DNA from: Nocardioidaceae bacterium
GTDB taxonomy: Bacteria; Actinomycetota; Actinomycetes; Propionibacteriales; Nocardioidaceae
Assembly (NCBI GenBank): GCA_013696015.1
Contig: JACCZI010000031.1
Span: forward strand, 1 to 37,203
DNA: 37,203 nt
Direction: 5' to 3'
Program-made: the position numbers and the translations under genes
Part shown: positions 1 to 9,543 of the stretch, piece by piece
Layout: every line of letters starts with the position of its first letter
Position numbering within the stretch: position 1 is the first letter of the stretch
The notes under the pieces: model-generated
What the model saw: only the letters and a program-made list of their open reading frames with translations
Databases searched by the model: none
Told to the model about the DNA's origin: nothing

Positions 1-120
1 CAGGATGCCTTTGCATCCCGGCATGTCGTTGACCTGAGGCACGATGTCGGACTTCATCTTCTCAAGGCCTCGGTCGTAGTCCTCGGCGCTGCCTTCGTAG
101 GTGCTTACACGTGCGTACAT
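1..120 (-). CDS. ABM-like small protein, N-terminal part only
   Basis: The first 40 residues of a protein that continues beyond the left edge. It begins MYARVSTYEGSAEDYDRGLE and ends at the edge in PGCKGIL. The start is ATG at 120, with a GGAGA Shine-Dalgarno about 6 nt upstream. The opening (MYARV, then a short spacer and a helix leading to a 'xMPGCKG' turn) resembles small dimeric alpha/beta-barrel proteins related to antibiotic biosynthesis monooxygenases. That is a fold-level resemblance only and does not give a substrate. It lies on the same strand as pyk, downstream of it across a 264-bp gap, so it is probably transcribed separately. Confidence 0.7.
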   Translation of the reverse strand, partial: MYARVSTYEGSAEDYDRGLEKMKSDIVPQVNDMPGCKGIL

Positions 121-384
121 GGCTGTCTCCAACCGTTGTGTTGGTGCCCGAGCCACTTCGGATGCTCCTCCCTTTGTGTCGAGGCGGCAAGGCATCGTGA
201 AGGCCCGGACCGAAGCGGGAGATCACCGCTGCCCCGGGATGATCCCTAACTTCTCGTCGTCGACGGTGAGGGCGGTGTCGGTGACAGCCCCACTCCGCGT
301 CGACTACAGCGATGACCAGCGCTGGAACCAAGCCCAAGGGCGCGGTCGCAGCGGTGGGCAGCTTTGTAGGTCCGAAGACCCAGG

Positions 385-1845
385 TCAGCGCGTTGGGAGC
401 GGCAGCCGACTGTACGCCGGTGCGACCTCATTGATGGCGTCGCCCATGCGGTGGATCCGCATGGCGTTGGTGGACCCGGCGATTCCGGGGGGGCTGCCTG
501 CCACGATCACGACGAGCTCCCCCTCGGCGATGCGGCCGACGTCGAGCAGGGCCCGGTCCACCTGCATCACCATCTCGTCGGTGTGCTCGACGGTGACCGT
601 CTGAAAGGTCTCGATGCCCCACGTCAGCGCCAGCTGAGAGCGGACCGCGGCAGACGGCGTGAATGCCAGCATCGGGACCGCGGAGCGGTAGCGCGCCATG
701 CGCCTGGCCGAGTCACCGGAGGCGGTGAAGGCGACCAGATAACGAGCCCCGACGGCCTCAGCGACCTCGGCCGCCACCCGGCAGATAATGCCGCTGTTGG
801 TCGTGGGATGCCAGTCGATCGCCGCCATCTGGTGCAACCCGTGGTCCTCGGTCGACTCGATGATCCGTGCCATCGTGTGCACCGCCTGGATGGGGTAGCG
901 ACCCACGCTCGTCTCACCGGACAGCATGACCGCGTCGGCACCATCGAGAACGGCGTTCGCCACGTCGGAAGCCTCGGCCCGGGTGGGTCTCGGCACCTGG
1001 ATCATCGACTCCAGCATCTGGGTGGCCACGATCACCGGCTTGGCGTTGCTTCGCGCCACCGCGATGATCCGCTTCTGCACCAAGGGGACTTCTTCGAGGG
1101 GCAGCTCCACCCCGAGGTCGCCCCGGGCCACCATCACCGCGTCGAAGGCGTCCACGATCTGCTCGAGGTTGTCCACAGCCCGTGGCTTCTCGATCTTTGC
1201 GATGACCGGGACGGAGTAGCCCTCTTCGGCCATGACGCGCCGCACGTCCTCCGCATCGGAGGCCAACCGGACGAACGACAGCGCAACCAGGTCGACACTC
1301 AGGTGTAGCGCCCAGCGGAGATCCTCGATGTCCTTCTTCGACAGCGCCGGGACGCTGACCATGACGCCGGGCAGATTGATGCCCTTGTTGTCGCTGACCG
1401 TCCCCGGGACCTCGACCCTGGTCTCGATGTCGGTCTGGCCGACCGCCACGACCCGCAGCCGTACCCTCCCGTCGTCGACCAGGACCACGTCGTCGGTGCT
1501 GACGTCGCCGGTCAGTCCCGGGTACGTCGTCGAGCACAGCGACCGGTCGCCAATCACGTCGCGCGTCGTGATCGTGAACGGGTCGCCCAGCGCGAGGTCG
1601 AACGGCCCGGCGGCGAAGCGGCCGAGTCGGATCTTCGGCCCCTGCAGGTCCGCCAGGATGCCGATGGCCCGGCCACTGGCGTCGGAGGCGTCGCGGACCA
1701 TCTGGTACACGCGTTCGTGCTCGATGTGGCTGCCGTGGGACAGGTTGAGGCGGGCGACGTCCATGCCTGCATCGACCAGCTCACGGATCCGCTCGGGAGT
1801 CGACGTGGCAGGCCCCAGGGTGCACACGATCTTGGCTCTTCGCAC
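385..1845 (-). CDS. pyk: Pyruvate kinase
   Basis: Pyruvate kinase transfers phosphate from phosphoenolpyruvate to ADP, the last step of glycolysis, in the cytosol. The protein is 486 residues, the usual bacterial length. It opens RRAKIVCTLGPAT, the standard N-terminus. It contains NLSHGSH, the K-binding strand ILADLQGPKIR, the active-site segment VMVARGDLGVELP with IEKPRAV before it, and the ATQMLESM and AVMLSGETSVGRYP motifs. The C-terminal effector domain runs to about residue 475. The GTG start at 1843-1845 has no Shine-Dalgarno but lies 6 nt after a TACGCT -10 box, so the mRNA is probably leaderless. It is separated from the VIT-family gene by 49 bp, which suggests its own promoter at the end of the his/trp cluster. 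Confidence 0.98.
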   Translation of the reverse strand: MRRAKIVCTLGPATSTPERIRELVDAGMDVARLNLSHGSHIEHERVYQMVRDASDASGRAIGILADLQGPKIRLGRFAAGPFDLALGDPFTITTRDVIGDRSLCSTTYPGLTGDVSTDDVVLVDDGRVRLRVVAVGQTDIETRVEVPGTVSDNKGINLPGVMVSVPALSKKDIEDLRWALHLSVDLVALSFVRLASDAEDVRRVMAEEGYSVPVIAKIEKPRAVDNLEQIVDAFDAVMVARGDLGVELPLEEVPLVQKRIIAVARSNAKPVIVATQMLESMIQVPRPTRAEASDVANAVLDGADAVMLSGETSVGRYPIQAVHTMARIIESTEDHGLHQMAAIDWHPTTNSGIICRVAAEVAEAVGARYLVAFTASGDSARRMARYRSAVPMLAFTPSAAVRSQLALTWGIETFQTVTVEHTDEMVMQVDRALLDVGRIAEGELVVIVAGSPPGIAGSTNAMRIHRMGDAINEVAPAYSRLPLPTR

Positions 1846-1851
1846 AGGTCA

Positions 1852-1857
1852 AGCGTA
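1852..1857 (-). promoter_or_regulatory. -10 box of a probable leaderless pyk promoter
   Basis: On the minus strand TACGCT fits the actinobacterial TANNNT -10 consensus. It is followed by 6 nt and then the GTG start of pyk, so transcription would begin at or next to the start codon. No convincing -35 is visible. Confidence 0.5.
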
Positions 1858-1894
1858 GGGGGCCGGCGGGCCGGCCGCCGGGACCAACCGACGC

Positions 1895-2644
1895 TCAGCC
1901 GAGACTTGCTCCGGCAGCGGTTCCGACGGCGTAGGTCAGTGCGGCGGCTGCGCCGCCGAGCAACAGCTGCCGCACGCCGCCGTACCACCAGCTGCGGTCG
2001 GTGATGCGTGTGACCATGGCACCGCAGCCGAACAAGCCGACCAACGACAGCACGACCGCTGGCCACAGCTGCGAGGCTCCCAGGAGGTACGGGAGCAGCG
2101 GAAGGATGGCGCCGACGGCGAACGCCAGGAACGACGAGACGGCAGCTACCGCGGGCGAGGCGAGATCATCGGGGTCGATGCCGAACTCCTCGCGGGCGTG
2201 CACCCGGACCGCGTTGTCCACGTTGCGGTGCACCTGCGCAGCGACTTCGCGAGCCACCCCCGGTTCCACGCCCTTGTCCACGTACATCGCCGCCAGCTCG
2301 GCCTGCTCCGCGTCGGAGTTGGCAAGGATCTCTGCGCGCTCGAGACCCACCTGCTGGCGGGCGAACTCCGACTGGCTGGCGACCGAGGTGTACTCCCCCG
2401 CAGCCATCGAGAACGCCCCTGCTGCCATGCCCGCGAAGCCAGCCAGCACCACCGGCTGCGTGGACGACGCAGCCGTGCCGCCCACCACCCCTGCGATCAG
2501 CGCAAAGTTGGAGACCAGCCCGTCCATGGCGCCAAAGACGGCCGGACGTAGCCAGCCGCCGGTCACGTCGGGATGCTCATGACCGATCCCCACGTTGGCC
2601 GCGGGTTCCTCGGGGCGCGTCCTGCCGACGCCGGTGTCCACCAC
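1895..2644 (-). CDS. VIT1/CCC1-family transporter (probable Fe2+/Mn2+)
   Basis: A 249-residue integral membrane protein of the vacuolar iron transporter (VIT1/CCC1, DUF125) family, whose members move Fe2+ or Mn2+ across membranes. Visible family features are the first helix GGWLRPAVFGAMDGLVSN, the second helix AGFAGMAAGAFSMAAGEY followed by TSVASQSE, a charged cytoplasmic helical domain (residues about 95-155, containing REEFGIDPDDL), and three C-terminal hydrophobic helices. I chose the GTG at 2644 because a TAGCCT -10 box lies 7 nt upstream; the adjacent GTG at 2641 is equally possible. A longer reading into lgt is unlikely. The real substrate cannot be told from sequence. Confidence 0.88.
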   Translation of the reverse strand: MVDTGVGRTRPEEPAANVGIGHEHPDVTGGWLRPAVFGAMDGLVSNFALIAGVVGGTAASSTQPVVLAGFAGMAAGAFSMAAGEYTSVASQSEFARQQVGLERAEILANSDAEQAELAAMYVDKGVEPGVAREVAAQVHRNVDNAVRVHAREEFGIDPDDLASPAVAAVSSFLAFAVGAILPLLPYLLGASQLWPAVVLSLVGLFGCGAMVTRITDRSWWYGGVRQLLLGGAAAALTYAVGTAAGASLG

Positions 2645-2651
2645 GTCAGCC

Positions 2652-2657
2652 AGGCTA
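2652..2657 (-). promoter_or_regulatory. -10 box of a probable leaderless promoter for the VIT-family gene
   Basis: Minus-strand TAGCCT is followed by 7 nt and then GTG at 2644. The TAG of this box is also the stop codon of lgt. There is no Shine-Dalgarno before the GTG, which supports a leaderless start. Confidence 0.45.
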
Positions 2658-3554
2658 CGTCGGCGAGGCGTCGGAGTCAGCCAAGGTTTGGCTGTCCTCA
2701 CCATCGTCCGTCGGCGCCTCCTGCACCAACTTCTCGCGACCTCGCGTCCGGCGGCCCACCACCACGAAGTACGCGAGCGCGATGACGAGGAGGACCAGCG
2801 ACGTCCACACGTTCAGCCGGAACGGGCCGAGCTCGTTGGCGTCGTCGATCCGCAGCATCTCGATCCAGGCGCGGCCGGCGGTGTAGGTCACGATGTAGAG
2901 CGCGAAGACCCGGCCATGGCCCAGCTGGAACCGCCGGTCGGCCCACAGCAGCAGCGCGGCGGCCGCCAGGCACCACAGCGACTCGTACAGGAACGTCGGG
3001 TGGAACGTGGCGAACTCCGCGTACTCCGCCGGGCGGTTGCCGGGCTCGATCTCCAGCCCCCAGGGCGCGTCGAGCGGCGAACCGAACAGCTCCTGGTTGA
3101 AGTAGTTGCCCCCGCGCCCGATCGCCTGGGCGATCAGGATCGCCGGGGCCAGTGCGTCGGCCATGGCCGCAAACCGAGCGCCGGCCCGCCGGCAGGCGAT
3201 GTAGCTACCCAGCGCACCCAACGCGACCGCGCCCCAGATCCCGAGGCCGCCCTGCCAGACGTACAGCGCCTGCACCGGGCTCTGCCCGGCCCCGAAGTAC
3301 AGCTCGGGATTGGTGGCGACGTGGTAGATCCGGGCACCGACCAGACCGAACGGAACTCCCCAGACCGCCAGGTCGCTGACCGTGCCGGAGCGACCGCCGC
3401 GGGCCTCCCACCGTCGCTCCCCCAGCCAGATCGCCACGATGACACCGAGGATGATGCATGCGGCGTACGCACGCAGCGGCACAGGCCCGACGTACCAGAT
3501 GCCGTCCGGCGGGCTGGGGATGGTGCCGGGGAGCAGGGAGCCGCCGCTCATCAC
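2655..3554 (-). CDS. lgt: Prolipoprotein diacylglyceryl transferase
   Basis: Lgt transfers diacylglycerol from phosphatidylglycerol to the lipobox cysteine of prelipoproteins, the first step of lipoprotein maturation in the cytoplasmic membrane. The protein is about 299 residues with seven predicted hydrophobic segments. The Lgt signature GRGGNYFNQELFG is present (about residues 145-157), as are the early RAYAACIILG helix and the late segment TYTAGRAWIEMLRIDDAN. The start is GTG at 3554, overlapping the trpA stop as GTGA; ATG at 3551 is the alternative. The C-terminal tail (after about residue 268) is hydrophilic and variable. lspA, the next enzyme of the pathway, is in this window at 25511. 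Confidence 0.96.
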   Translation of the reverse strand: MMSGGSLLPGTIPSPPDGIWYVGPVPLRAYAACIILGVIVAIWLGERRWEARGGRSGTVSDLAVWGVPFGLVGARIYHVATNPELYFGAGQSPVQALYVWQGGLGIWGAVALGALGSYIACRRAGARFAAMADALAPAILIAQAIGRGGNYFNQELFGSPLDAPWGLEIEPGNRPAEYAEFATFHPTFLYESLWCLAAAALLLWADRRFQLGHGRVFALYIVTYTAGRAWIEMLRIDDANELGPFRLNVWTSLVLLVIALAYFVVVGRRTRGREKLVQEAPTDDGEDSQTLADSDASPT

Positions 3555-4375
3555 GAGGCCGCCGCCCGGCGCCGAACTCCGGCGGCGAGGTCGGCGCTCA
3601 ACGCCGAGACCGCTGCCAGACCGGCGGACCGGTCAGGTGCGTCGAGCAAGCAGCGGACGAACGCTGAGCCGACGATGACGGCGTCGGCGTAGTCCGCCAC
3701 CTCGGCCGCCTGGTCCCCGCTGCTCACGCCCAGGCCGACACCCACCGGGAGGTCGCTGACCCGGCGGACGCGCTCCACCAGCACGGGTGCGGCGGTGCTC
3801 GTCTGCGCCCGGGCACCGGTCACGCCCATCACGGAGGTGGCGTAGACGAACCCGCGGCAGGCCGCCGCCGTAGCGGCGAGACGGGCGTCGCTCGACGAGG
3901 GTGCGACGAGAAACACCCGGTCGAGCCCCGCTGCGTCCGCGGCGTCACACCACTCCTGCGCCTCGTCGGGAATCAGGTCCGGCGTGATCAGACCGGCCCC
4001 ACCGGCGGCGGCCAGCGCCTGCGCGAAGGAGGCGACACCGTACCGCTCGACCGGGTTCCAGTAGGTCATCACCAGAGCGGGCGCACCCGTCGCCGACACG
4101 GCTGAAACAACGTCAAGGACCTGCTTGGTCCGGGTCCCACCGGCGAGGGCTCGCTCGGCCGCCCGCTGGATGGTCGGACCGTCCAGGACGGGATCGCTGT
4201 ACGGGAGTCCCACCTCGAGGACATCGACCCCGGCCGCCACCATGGCGACGAACGCCTGGACCGAGGTGTCGAGGTCGGGGAAACCGGCGGGTAGGTAGCC
4301 TATGAGCGCGGCCCGGCCGTCGTCACGGCAGCGTTGCAGCGTCGCTGCGACACCGGGGGCGGTGCCGGGGCTCAC
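3551..4375 (-). CDS. trpA: Tryptophan synthase alpha subunit
   Basis: TrpA cleaves indole-3-glycerol phosphate to indole and glyceraldehyde 3-phosphate and channels indole to TrpB. The 274-residue TIM barrel shows [12 protein letters not shown], then [15 protein letters not shown] with the catalytic Glu and Asp. The phosphate-binding loop lies in [10 protein letters not shown], and [12 protein letters not shown] is also present. The GTG start at 4375 overlaps the trpB stop as GTGA, so the two subunits are translationally coupled. The frame is open far upstream, but that extension reads as arginine-rich shadow of trpB. It ends by overlapping lgt by 4 nt. Confidence 0.97.
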   Translation of the reverse strand: MSPGTAPGVAATLQRCRDDGRAALIGYLPAGFPDLDTSVQAFVAMVAAGVDVLEVGLPYSDPVLDGPTIQRAAERALAGGTRTKQVLDVVSAVSATGAPALVMTYWNPVERYGVASFAQALAAAGGAGLITPDLIPDEAQEWCDAADAAGLDRVFLVAPSSSDARLAATAAACRGFVYATSVMGVTGARAQTSTAAPVLVERVRRVSDLPVGVGLGVSSGDQAAEVADYADAVIVGSAFVRCLLDAPDRSAGLAAVSALSADLAAGVRRRAAAS

Positions 4376-5604
4376 CCCGAGTCGTCCGGATCTTGCAGCA
4401 GGTCGAACCAGGCGGCGGCGGTTGGCATGTCCTTGTCCCCCCGGCCGGACAGACTGACCAGGATCAGCGCCTCGGGGCCCAGCTCTGGCACCACGTCGAG
4501 CGCGCCGGCGAGCGCGTGCGCGGACTCGATGGCGGGGATGATCCCTTCGGTGCGGCAACACAGCGCAAAGGCCCGCATGGCTGTTGCGTCGTCCACCGGT
4601 CGGTAGACCGCCCGGCCGATGTCGGCGAGATAGGCGTGCTCCGGACCGACTCCCGGGTAGTCCAGGCCGGCCGAGATCGAGTGCGAGTCGATCGTCTGCC
4701 CGTCGTCGTCTTGGAGCAGGAACGAACGCGCCCCGTGCAGGACCCCGACGTCGCCGGCGCTGATCGTGGCAGCGTGCCGCCCGGTGTCGAACCCGTCTCC
4801 GCCGGCTTCGAATCCGTACAGACGCACCGCTTCGTCGGGGACGAACGCGGTGAAGATGCCGATCGCGTTGGAGCCGCCGCCGACGCAGGCGCACACGGCG
4901 TCGGGGAGCCGCCCGTACCTCTCGAGGCACTGGACCCGCGCCTCGTCACCGATGCCGCGGGCGAAGTCGCGCACCATCGCCGGGAAGGGGTGGGCGCCCG
5001 CCGCCGTCCCGAGCAGGTAGTGGGTGTCGTCGACGGTGGCGACCCAGTCGCGCAGCGCCTCGTTGATCGCGTCCTTGAGGGTGCGTGTCCCGGTGGCCAC
5101 CGGCACGACCTGCGCCCCGAGCATCTTCATCCGCGCCACGTTGAGCTGCTGACGCTCGGTGTCGACCTCGCCCATGTAGACGACGCAGTCGAGGTCGAGG
5201 TAGGCGCATGCGGTCGCTGTGGCCACACCGTGCTGTCCGGCGCCGGTCTCGGCGATGATGCGGCGCTTCCCCATGCGCTTGGCGAGCAGCGCCTGTCCGA
5301 GCACGTTGCGCACCTTGTGGGCCCCGGTGTGGTTGAGGTCCTCGCGCTTGAACAGCACCCGCGCGCCCGCGTGGTCGGAGAACCGGGTGGCGTCGTAGAG
5401 CAGGCTCGGCACGCCCGCGTACTCACGCAGCATCCGGTCCAGCTCGCTCCGGAAGTCGGTATCGGCCATCGCCGCCCGCCACGCCTGCTCCAGCTCCTCC
5501 AGCGGGCCGATCAGCGCCTCGGGCATGAACCGGCCGCCGAAGCGTCCGAAGTGGCCACCGGCGTCGGGGAGGACGCTGGGGGATGCGTCGGACGTGACGG
5601 ACAT
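4372..5604 (-). CDS. trpB: Tryptophan synthase beta subunit
   Basis: TrpB condenses indole with serine using PLP to give tryptophan. The protein is 410 residues, normal for TrpB1. It has the [14 protein letters not shown]-terminus, the PLP-lysine segment [31 protein letters not shown], the PLP-phosphate loop [10 protein letters not shown], and [16 protein letters not shown]. The ATG at 5604 is preferred because GAGGG lies 8 nt upstream. An in-frame GTG at 5619 would overlap the trpC stop as GTGA and would add five residues, which fits the habit of this operon. The intergenic gap to trpC with the ATG start is 11 nt. Confidence 0.97.
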   Translation of the reverse strand: MSVTSDASPSVLPDAGGHFGRFGGRFMPEALIGPLEELEQAWRAAMADTDFRSELDRMLREYAGVPSLLYDATRFSDHAGARVLFKREDLNHTGAHKVRNVLGQALLAKRMGKRRIIAETGAGQHGVATATACAYLDLDCVVYMGEVDTERQQLNVARMKMLGAQVVPVATGTRTLKDAINEALRDWVATVDDTHYLLGTAAGAHPFPAMVRDFARGIGDEARVQCLERYGRLPDAVCACVGGGSNAIGIFTAFVPDEAVRLYGFEAGGDGFDTGRHAATISAGDVGVLHGARSFLLQDDDGQTIDSHSISAGLDYPGVGPEHAYLADIGRAVYRPVDDATAMRAFALCCRTEGIIPAIESAHALAGALDVVPELGPEALILVSLSGRGDKDMPTAAAWFDLLQDPDDSG

Positions 5605-5615
5605 GTCGGTGGCCC

Positions 5616-6419
5616 TCACCGGTGCTTGATCGCCGGGTGCGCTCCCGCCGCGACCAGGTCTGCCACCGTGGACCGTGGATTGCTGCCGCTGACCAGGGTC
5701 TCTCCGACCAGCACGACGTCGGCGCCGGCCCGGGCGTAGTCGATGACGTCGTGCGGTCCTCGCACACCGGACTCTGCGACACGTACGGCGGCGTCCGGCA
5801 TCCGCGGTGCGAGCCGGGCAAAGACACCGCGGTCGATCTCGAGCGAGGCCAGATCGCGAGCGTTGACCCCGATCACCATCGCGTCTGCGTCGACCGCACG
5901 GTCGAGCTCGGCTTCGTCGTGCACCTCGACCAGCGGGGTGAGGCCGATCGAGACGGCTCGCTCCACCAGGGCGACCAATGCGTTCTGGTCGAGCGCCGCC
6001 ACGATCAACAGCGCCATGTCGGCGCCGGCCGCCCGGGCCTCCCACAACTGGTAGGAGCTGACGATGAAGTCCTTGCGCAGCAGCGGGACGTCGACGCGGT
6101 CGCGCACGGCACGCAGGTCGTCGAGGCTTCCGCCGAAGTGTCGTTGCTCGGTCACTACGCTGATGGCCGCGGCGCCACCCTCGGCGTAGTCGCTGGCGAG
6201 GGCTGCCGGATCGGGGATGGTCGCCATCGCCCCACGGCTGGGGCTGGACCGCTTCACCTCGGCGATGATGGAGACTCCGCCGGCGCGGAAGACCGGCAGA
6301 GGGTCGAGTGCACACCGTTGTCCCGAGGCGCGCCGCTTGACCTCGTCGAGTGGCACCGCCGATTCACGCTCGGCGAGATCCAGCCGGACCCCGGCGAGAA
6401 TCTCTTCGAGCACCGACAT
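5616..6419 (-). CDS. trpC: Indole-3-glycerol phosphate synthase
   Basis: TrpC makes indole-3-glycerol phosphate from CdRP, the substrate of TrpA. The 267-residue barrel shows [14 protein letters not shown] (catalytic Lys, substrate-binding Ser-Pro-Ser), [27 protein letters not shown] (second catalytic Lys), [21 protein letters not shown] and [12 protein letters not shown]. The ATG at 6419 has a strong GGAGG about 9 nt upstream. It is monofunctional, with no TrpF domain fused. It is separated from the small membrane gene upstream by 93 bp, where a weak TACCCT could serve as an internal -10. Confidence 0.97.
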   Translation of the reverse strand: MSVLEEILAGVRLDLAERESAVPLDEVKRRASGQRCALDPLPVFRAGGVSIIAEVKRSSPSRGAMATIPDPAALASDYAEGGAAAISVVTEQRHFGGSLDDLRAVRDRVDVPLLRKDFIVSSYQLWEARAAGADMALLIVAALDQNALVALVERAVSIGLTPLVEVHDEAELDRAVDADAMVIGVNARDLASLEIDRGVFARLAPRMPDAAVRVAESGVRGPHDVIDYARAGADVVLVGETLVSGSNPRSTVADLVAAGAHPAIKHR

Positions 6420-6512
6420 GGAGTCGTCCTCCCCCTCGAGGTGTTACCTCCGGTCAGGGTATCCGCCCTCCCGACCAGTTCTGGGACGAGGGGTAGGCGC
6501 CCGGCAGCCGCT

Positions 6513-6710
6513 CTAGCGGGAGGCCGGGTCTCCCAACCCGGCCACCGACATGACCTTGCCGATGACGACCGAGAGCGGCAGCAGCGCCACTCCGATCCAG
6601 AACAACACCCAGTGTGGCCCCAGGACCAGTGCGATGCCGCCGAGAGTGAACCCGGCTAGCGCGATGAGAACGCCGGTCCACGCCGCGCGGTTCGAGCCGT
6701 GCCCGGCCAT
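6513..6710 (-). CDS. Small HGxxPAAW-type membrane protein of the trp region
   Basis: A 65-residue protein with two hydrophobic helices (residues about 10-31 and 33-55). It begins MAGHGSNRAAWTGV, a variant of the HGxxPAAWT opening seen in a small membrane protein that sits between the Trp-region membrane protein and trpC in many actinobacteria; here the usual proline is Arg. The ATG at 6710 has AGGAAGG about 7 nt upstream. Its function is unknown; its constant place next to trpC suggests a link to tryptophan metabolism or simply operon inheritance. Confidence 0.82.
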   Translation of the reverse strand: MAGHGSNRAAWTGVLIALAGFTLGGIALVLGPHWVLFWIGVALLPLSVVIGKVMSVAGLGDPASR

Positions 6711-6750
6711 CGTTGCGCCTTCCTACCCGCTGTCTCGTATCGGGGTCAGC

Positions 6751-7329
6751 CTAGGCGGTCGGGTCACGGCCGGCGTCGAGGGCGTGCCACGGATCGTCGT
6801 CGTCGTGAGAAGCGCCGGCCGCCGCTGGCGACTCGTAGCGAGTGCCCATCACCGACCAGGTGTGACCCCTCCAGGCAGTCGCCCCACCGACGACAGCAGC
6901 GGCCACTGCCCCCGCAACGTCTACCCATCGCCACCAGCTGAGGCTTGTGCCGGAGGTCGCCGCCGCGCCGCCTAGCGCTGCCGGTGAGGCAGCCACGGCG
7001 TCGGCGAGCGCGCTGCGTACGGCGGCGTCGGCCGTGACCGCCACGACCCCGGCGGTCAGCGCCACCACCGCGATCACGACACCGACCACGCGGCGCGGCC
7101 GCCCCGACGTGGCCAGGATCGCCACCGACCCGGCCAGCACCACCAGCGCCAACGCGCCGGTGAGAGGAACCCCCCCTGAGCCGGTCACGGTCACGGTGTC
7201 CGGTGGCGCTCCTGTCGTCCTCACCGCGAGCGAGGCCCACGGGCGGCTGGCGGACCCCAGCATCACGGCACCGGCAGCAACACCGCCGAGCACGGCGAGG
7301 GTGAGGCCCCGACGCGCCGGTTCAGCCAT
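6751..7329 (-). CDS. Trp-region conserved membrane protein (TIGR02234-like)
   Basis: A 192-residue protein with four predicted membrane helices (about residues 8-26, 50-68, 76-95 and 127-146). It has an extracytoplasmic loop after SASRPWASL, and a C-terminal cytoplasmic tail that ends in the family-typical pattern [14 protein letters not shown]. This matches the 'tryptophan biosynthesis region conserved membrane protein' family of actinobacteria, whose role is unknown. The ATG at 7329 overlaps the hisI stop by 8 nt. In relatives this gene normally follows trpE directly; here trpE is absent and hisI is the upstream partner. Confidence 0.86.
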   Translation of the reverse strand: MAEPARRGLTLAVLGGVAAGAVMLGSASRPWASLAVRTTGAPPDTVTVTGSGGVPLTGALALVVLAGSVAILATSGRPRRVVGVVIAVVALTAGVVAVTADAAVRSALADAVAASPAALGGAAATSGTSLSWWRWVDVAGAVAAAVVGGATAWRGHTWSVMGTRYESPAAAGASHDDDDPWHALDAGRDPTA

Positions 7330-7693
7330 CGCGGACCGGCCGGATCGGCACGACGGCGGCATCGAAACAGCTCACGGCACCGGTGTGGCAGGCCGGTCCG
7401 GCCGCGTCGACTCGGATCAGCAGCGTGTCACCGTCACAGTCGAGGCGAACCTCGCGCACGTGCTGGACGTTGCCGGAGCGCTCTCCCTTCACCCAGTACG
7501 CCTGGCGACTGCGGCTGAAGAAGGTGACGTACCCGCTGCTGAGCGTGCGGTGGAGGGCCTCGTCGTCCATCCAGCCCACCATCAGCACCACGCCGGTGTC
7601 GTGCTGCTGGATGACGGCGGGCACCAGCCCGGCCGGGTCCCGCCTGAGCCGGGCGGCGACCTCCGGGTCGAGGGGGCTGGCGGCGGCTGTCAT
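7322..7693 (-). CDS. hisI: Phosphoribosyl-AMP cyclohydrolase
   Basis: HisI hydrolyses phosphoribosyl-AMP, the third step of histidine synthesis. The 123-residue protein has [35 protein letters not shown], and the metal-binding [10 protein letters not shown] plus [10 protein letters not shown]. It is monofunctional, with no HisE domain. The ATG at 7693 overlaps the stop of the preceding ABC transporter gene as ATGA. Together with the downstream 8-nt overlap, this makes it part of one coupled block linking the his and trp genes. Confidence 0.97.
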   Translation of the reverse strand: MTAAASPLDPEVAARLRRDPAGLVPAVIQQHDTGVVLMVGWMDDEALHRTLSSGYVTFFSRSRQAYWVKGERSGNVQHVREVRLDCDGDTLLIRVDAAGPACHTGAVSCFDAAVVPIRPVRDG

Positions 7694-9543
7694 GGCGCCT
7701 CTGTCCGCTGCCCGGTGACCCTCGAGACGGTGCCGAGGTGTGACTGGGCGACCCAGCTCGCGTGCAGTCGGGTGTAGACGCCACCTGCGGCCACCAGCTC
7801 GCTGTGCGGCCCCCGCTCCACCAGTCGCCCGGCGTCGAACACGAGCACGGTGCCCGCCGCCTCGGCTGTCGAAAGGCGGTGCGCAATGGTGACCGACGTC
7901 CGACCGGCGAGCAGTCGACCGAGCGCGGCGGTCAACCGCACCTCGGTCTGCGGGTCGACGGCACTGGTCGCCTCGTCGAGCACCAGAAGGTCGGGGTCGG
8001 CCAGGTAGGCGCGGACCAGGGCGACGAGCTGGCGTTCACCGGCCGACAGCGACTCGCCGCGCTGCCCGACCGCGGTGCGCAGCCCGTTCGGCAGCGTCGC
8101 GTACCAGTCGCCGAGCCCGAGGTCGCTCAAGGCGGCCTCGAGCTCTGTGTCGGTCGCCTCGGCACGGCCGTAGCGCAGGTTGTCCGCCAGCGAGGCGTCG
8201 AAGAGGAAACCCTCCTGCGGCACCATCACGACGTGGTCCCGAAGCGAGCTGAAGCGCACATTCCGCAGGTCGGTGCCGTCCAGGCAGACCCGGCCCTGCG
8301 TCGGGTCCATCAGCCGACACAGCAGCTTGGCGAAGGTCGTCTTGCCCGAGCCGGTCTCTCCCACGACGGCCACCCGGGACCTGGGAGGGACGGTGACGCT
8401 GACGTCATGGAGCACCAGCCCTCCGCCGGGGTAGCCGAAGTCGACGTGCTCGAAGCTGGCGGTGAGGGCACCGGGGCGCAGGTCGACCCCGGACTCAACG
8501 GGGTCGACGACGTCGGCCGGTGTGTCCAGGACCCCGATGACGCGACGCCAGGATGCGACCGCGTTCTGCGCCTCGGTGAGCACCTGGGTCCCCATCTGCA
8601 CCGGGCCCACGAACAGGGAGACCAGGAAGGCGAACGCGACGACGGTGCCGATCGAGAGGTGACCTGCCACACCGAGCCACACGCCTGCCACCACCACTGC
8701 AGCGTTGGCCAGCCCGCCGGCGATACCGGCCGAGGCGAAGGTAACCGCCACCAACCGCTGGGCAGCGATGTTGGCACGCAGGTTGGTGTCGATCGCGGCG
8801 TCCACTCGCGCCTGAGTGCGGCCCTCGACCGCGTGCGTGCGGACCACCGCAGCTCCGACCACGGGTTCGGCGATCACCGACAGCATGTCGGCCACGGTGC
8901 GGCGGACGGTCCCGTAGGCCGCTGTCATGCGTTTCTGGAAGGCGCGCAGGCTCACCATGAGCGGCACGAAGCACAGCCAGACGACGATGGTCAGCTGCCA
9001 CGAGTACACCGCCATGACCACGGTCGCAATCGCGATCTGCCCCGCGCTGACGAGCAACAGCAACCCGTTGAACTGCAAAAACAGCGACACCTGGTCGACA
9101 TCGGAAGTGACCCGCGAGACCAGGGCGCCGCGGCGCTCGGTGTCCTGCGTGAGGACCGGCAGGTCGTGGACATGACGGAACGCCTTGACCCGCAGCTCGG
9201 ACAGCCCGGTTTCAGAGGCTCGGTAGAGGCGCAGCTTCATCCAGAGCGCCGCGCCAGCCGTCACGACCACCATGACGGCGGCCAGGCCGCTGTAACGCCA
9301 GACGGTGCTGCGGTCTGCCCCGCCCGGTGCCAGCAACCCGCCGTCGATGGTCTTCTGGACAACCACCGGGATGATCGCGCTGCCCATCGTCGACACCACG
9401 GCCAGCAGCACCGTCAGGCCCAACCCGTCGCGGAGCGCCGGCGAGAGCGCGAAGCCGCGTCGCAGCACCTGCAGCGGAGCGGTCTCCTCACCACTCCCGA
9501 CCGAGCTCGTGATGCGGTCGGGAGCAGCCGCGGCGGTGCTCAA
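7690..9543 (-). CDS. ABC exporter half-transporter with consensus ATPase site
   Basis: A 617-residue type IV ABC exporter subunit: a six-helix membrane domain (about residues 35-325) followed by a nucleotide-binding domain. Walker A is GETGSGKT at 395-402, Walker [13 protein letters not shown] has the catalytic Glu at 524, and the H-loop His is at 555 (IAHRLST). The signature is altered to LSAGE (499-503). The TTG start at 9543 overlaps the stop of the partner gene as TTGA. The pattern matches the 'catalytic' half of heterodimeric exporters, which carry drugs, lipids or peptides. No substrate can be assigned. Its place between hisF and hisI is noted under findings. Confidence 0.93.
   Translation of the reverse strand: MSTAAAAPDRITSSVGSGEETAPLQVLRRGFALSPALRDGLGLTVLLAVVSTMGSAIIPVVVQKTIDGGLLAPGGADRSTVWRYSGLAAVMVVVTAGAALWMKLRLYRASETGLSELRVKAFRHVHDLPVLTQDTERRGALVSRVTSDVDQVSLFLQFNGLLLLVSAGQIAIATVVMAVYSWQLTIVVWLCFVPLMVSLRAFQKRMTAAYGTVRRTVADMLSVIAEPVVGAAVVRTHAVEGRTQARVDAAIDTNLRANIAAQRLVAVTFASAGIAGGLANAAVVVAGVWLGVAGHLSIGTVVAFAFLVSLFVGPVQMGTQVLTEAQNAVASWRRVIGVLDTPADVVDPVESGVDLRPGALTASFEHVDFGYPGGGLVLHDVSVTVPPRSRVAVVGETGSGKTTFAKLLCRLMDPTQGRVCLDGTDLRNVRFSSLRDHVVMVPQEGFLFDASLADNLRYGRAEATDTELEAALSDLGLGDWYATLPNGLRTAVGQRGESLSAGERQLVALVRAYLADPDLLVLDEATSAVDPQTEVRLTAALGRLLAGRTSVTIAHRLSTAEAAGTVLVFDAGRLVERGPHSELVAAGGVYTRLHASWVAQSHLGTVSRVTGQRTEAP

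Noticed and set aside
121-384. Possible gene remnant on the minus strand after pyk, including a short frame with GC-rich third positions ending in KLGIIPGQR
   Set aside because: It has a stop at 304-306, no start codon in frame, and the frames around it are interrupted. The coding-like stretch is only 22 codons and may be chance.
366-385. Small stem GGTC-TTCG-GACC just after the pyk stop
   Set aside because: Only four base pairs, with no further pairing or U tract; too weak to call a terminator.
2595-3692. 365-codon plus-strand open frame opposite lgt
   Set aside because: Antisense shadow of lgt; Arg/Gln-rich composition typical of GC-rich antisense frames.
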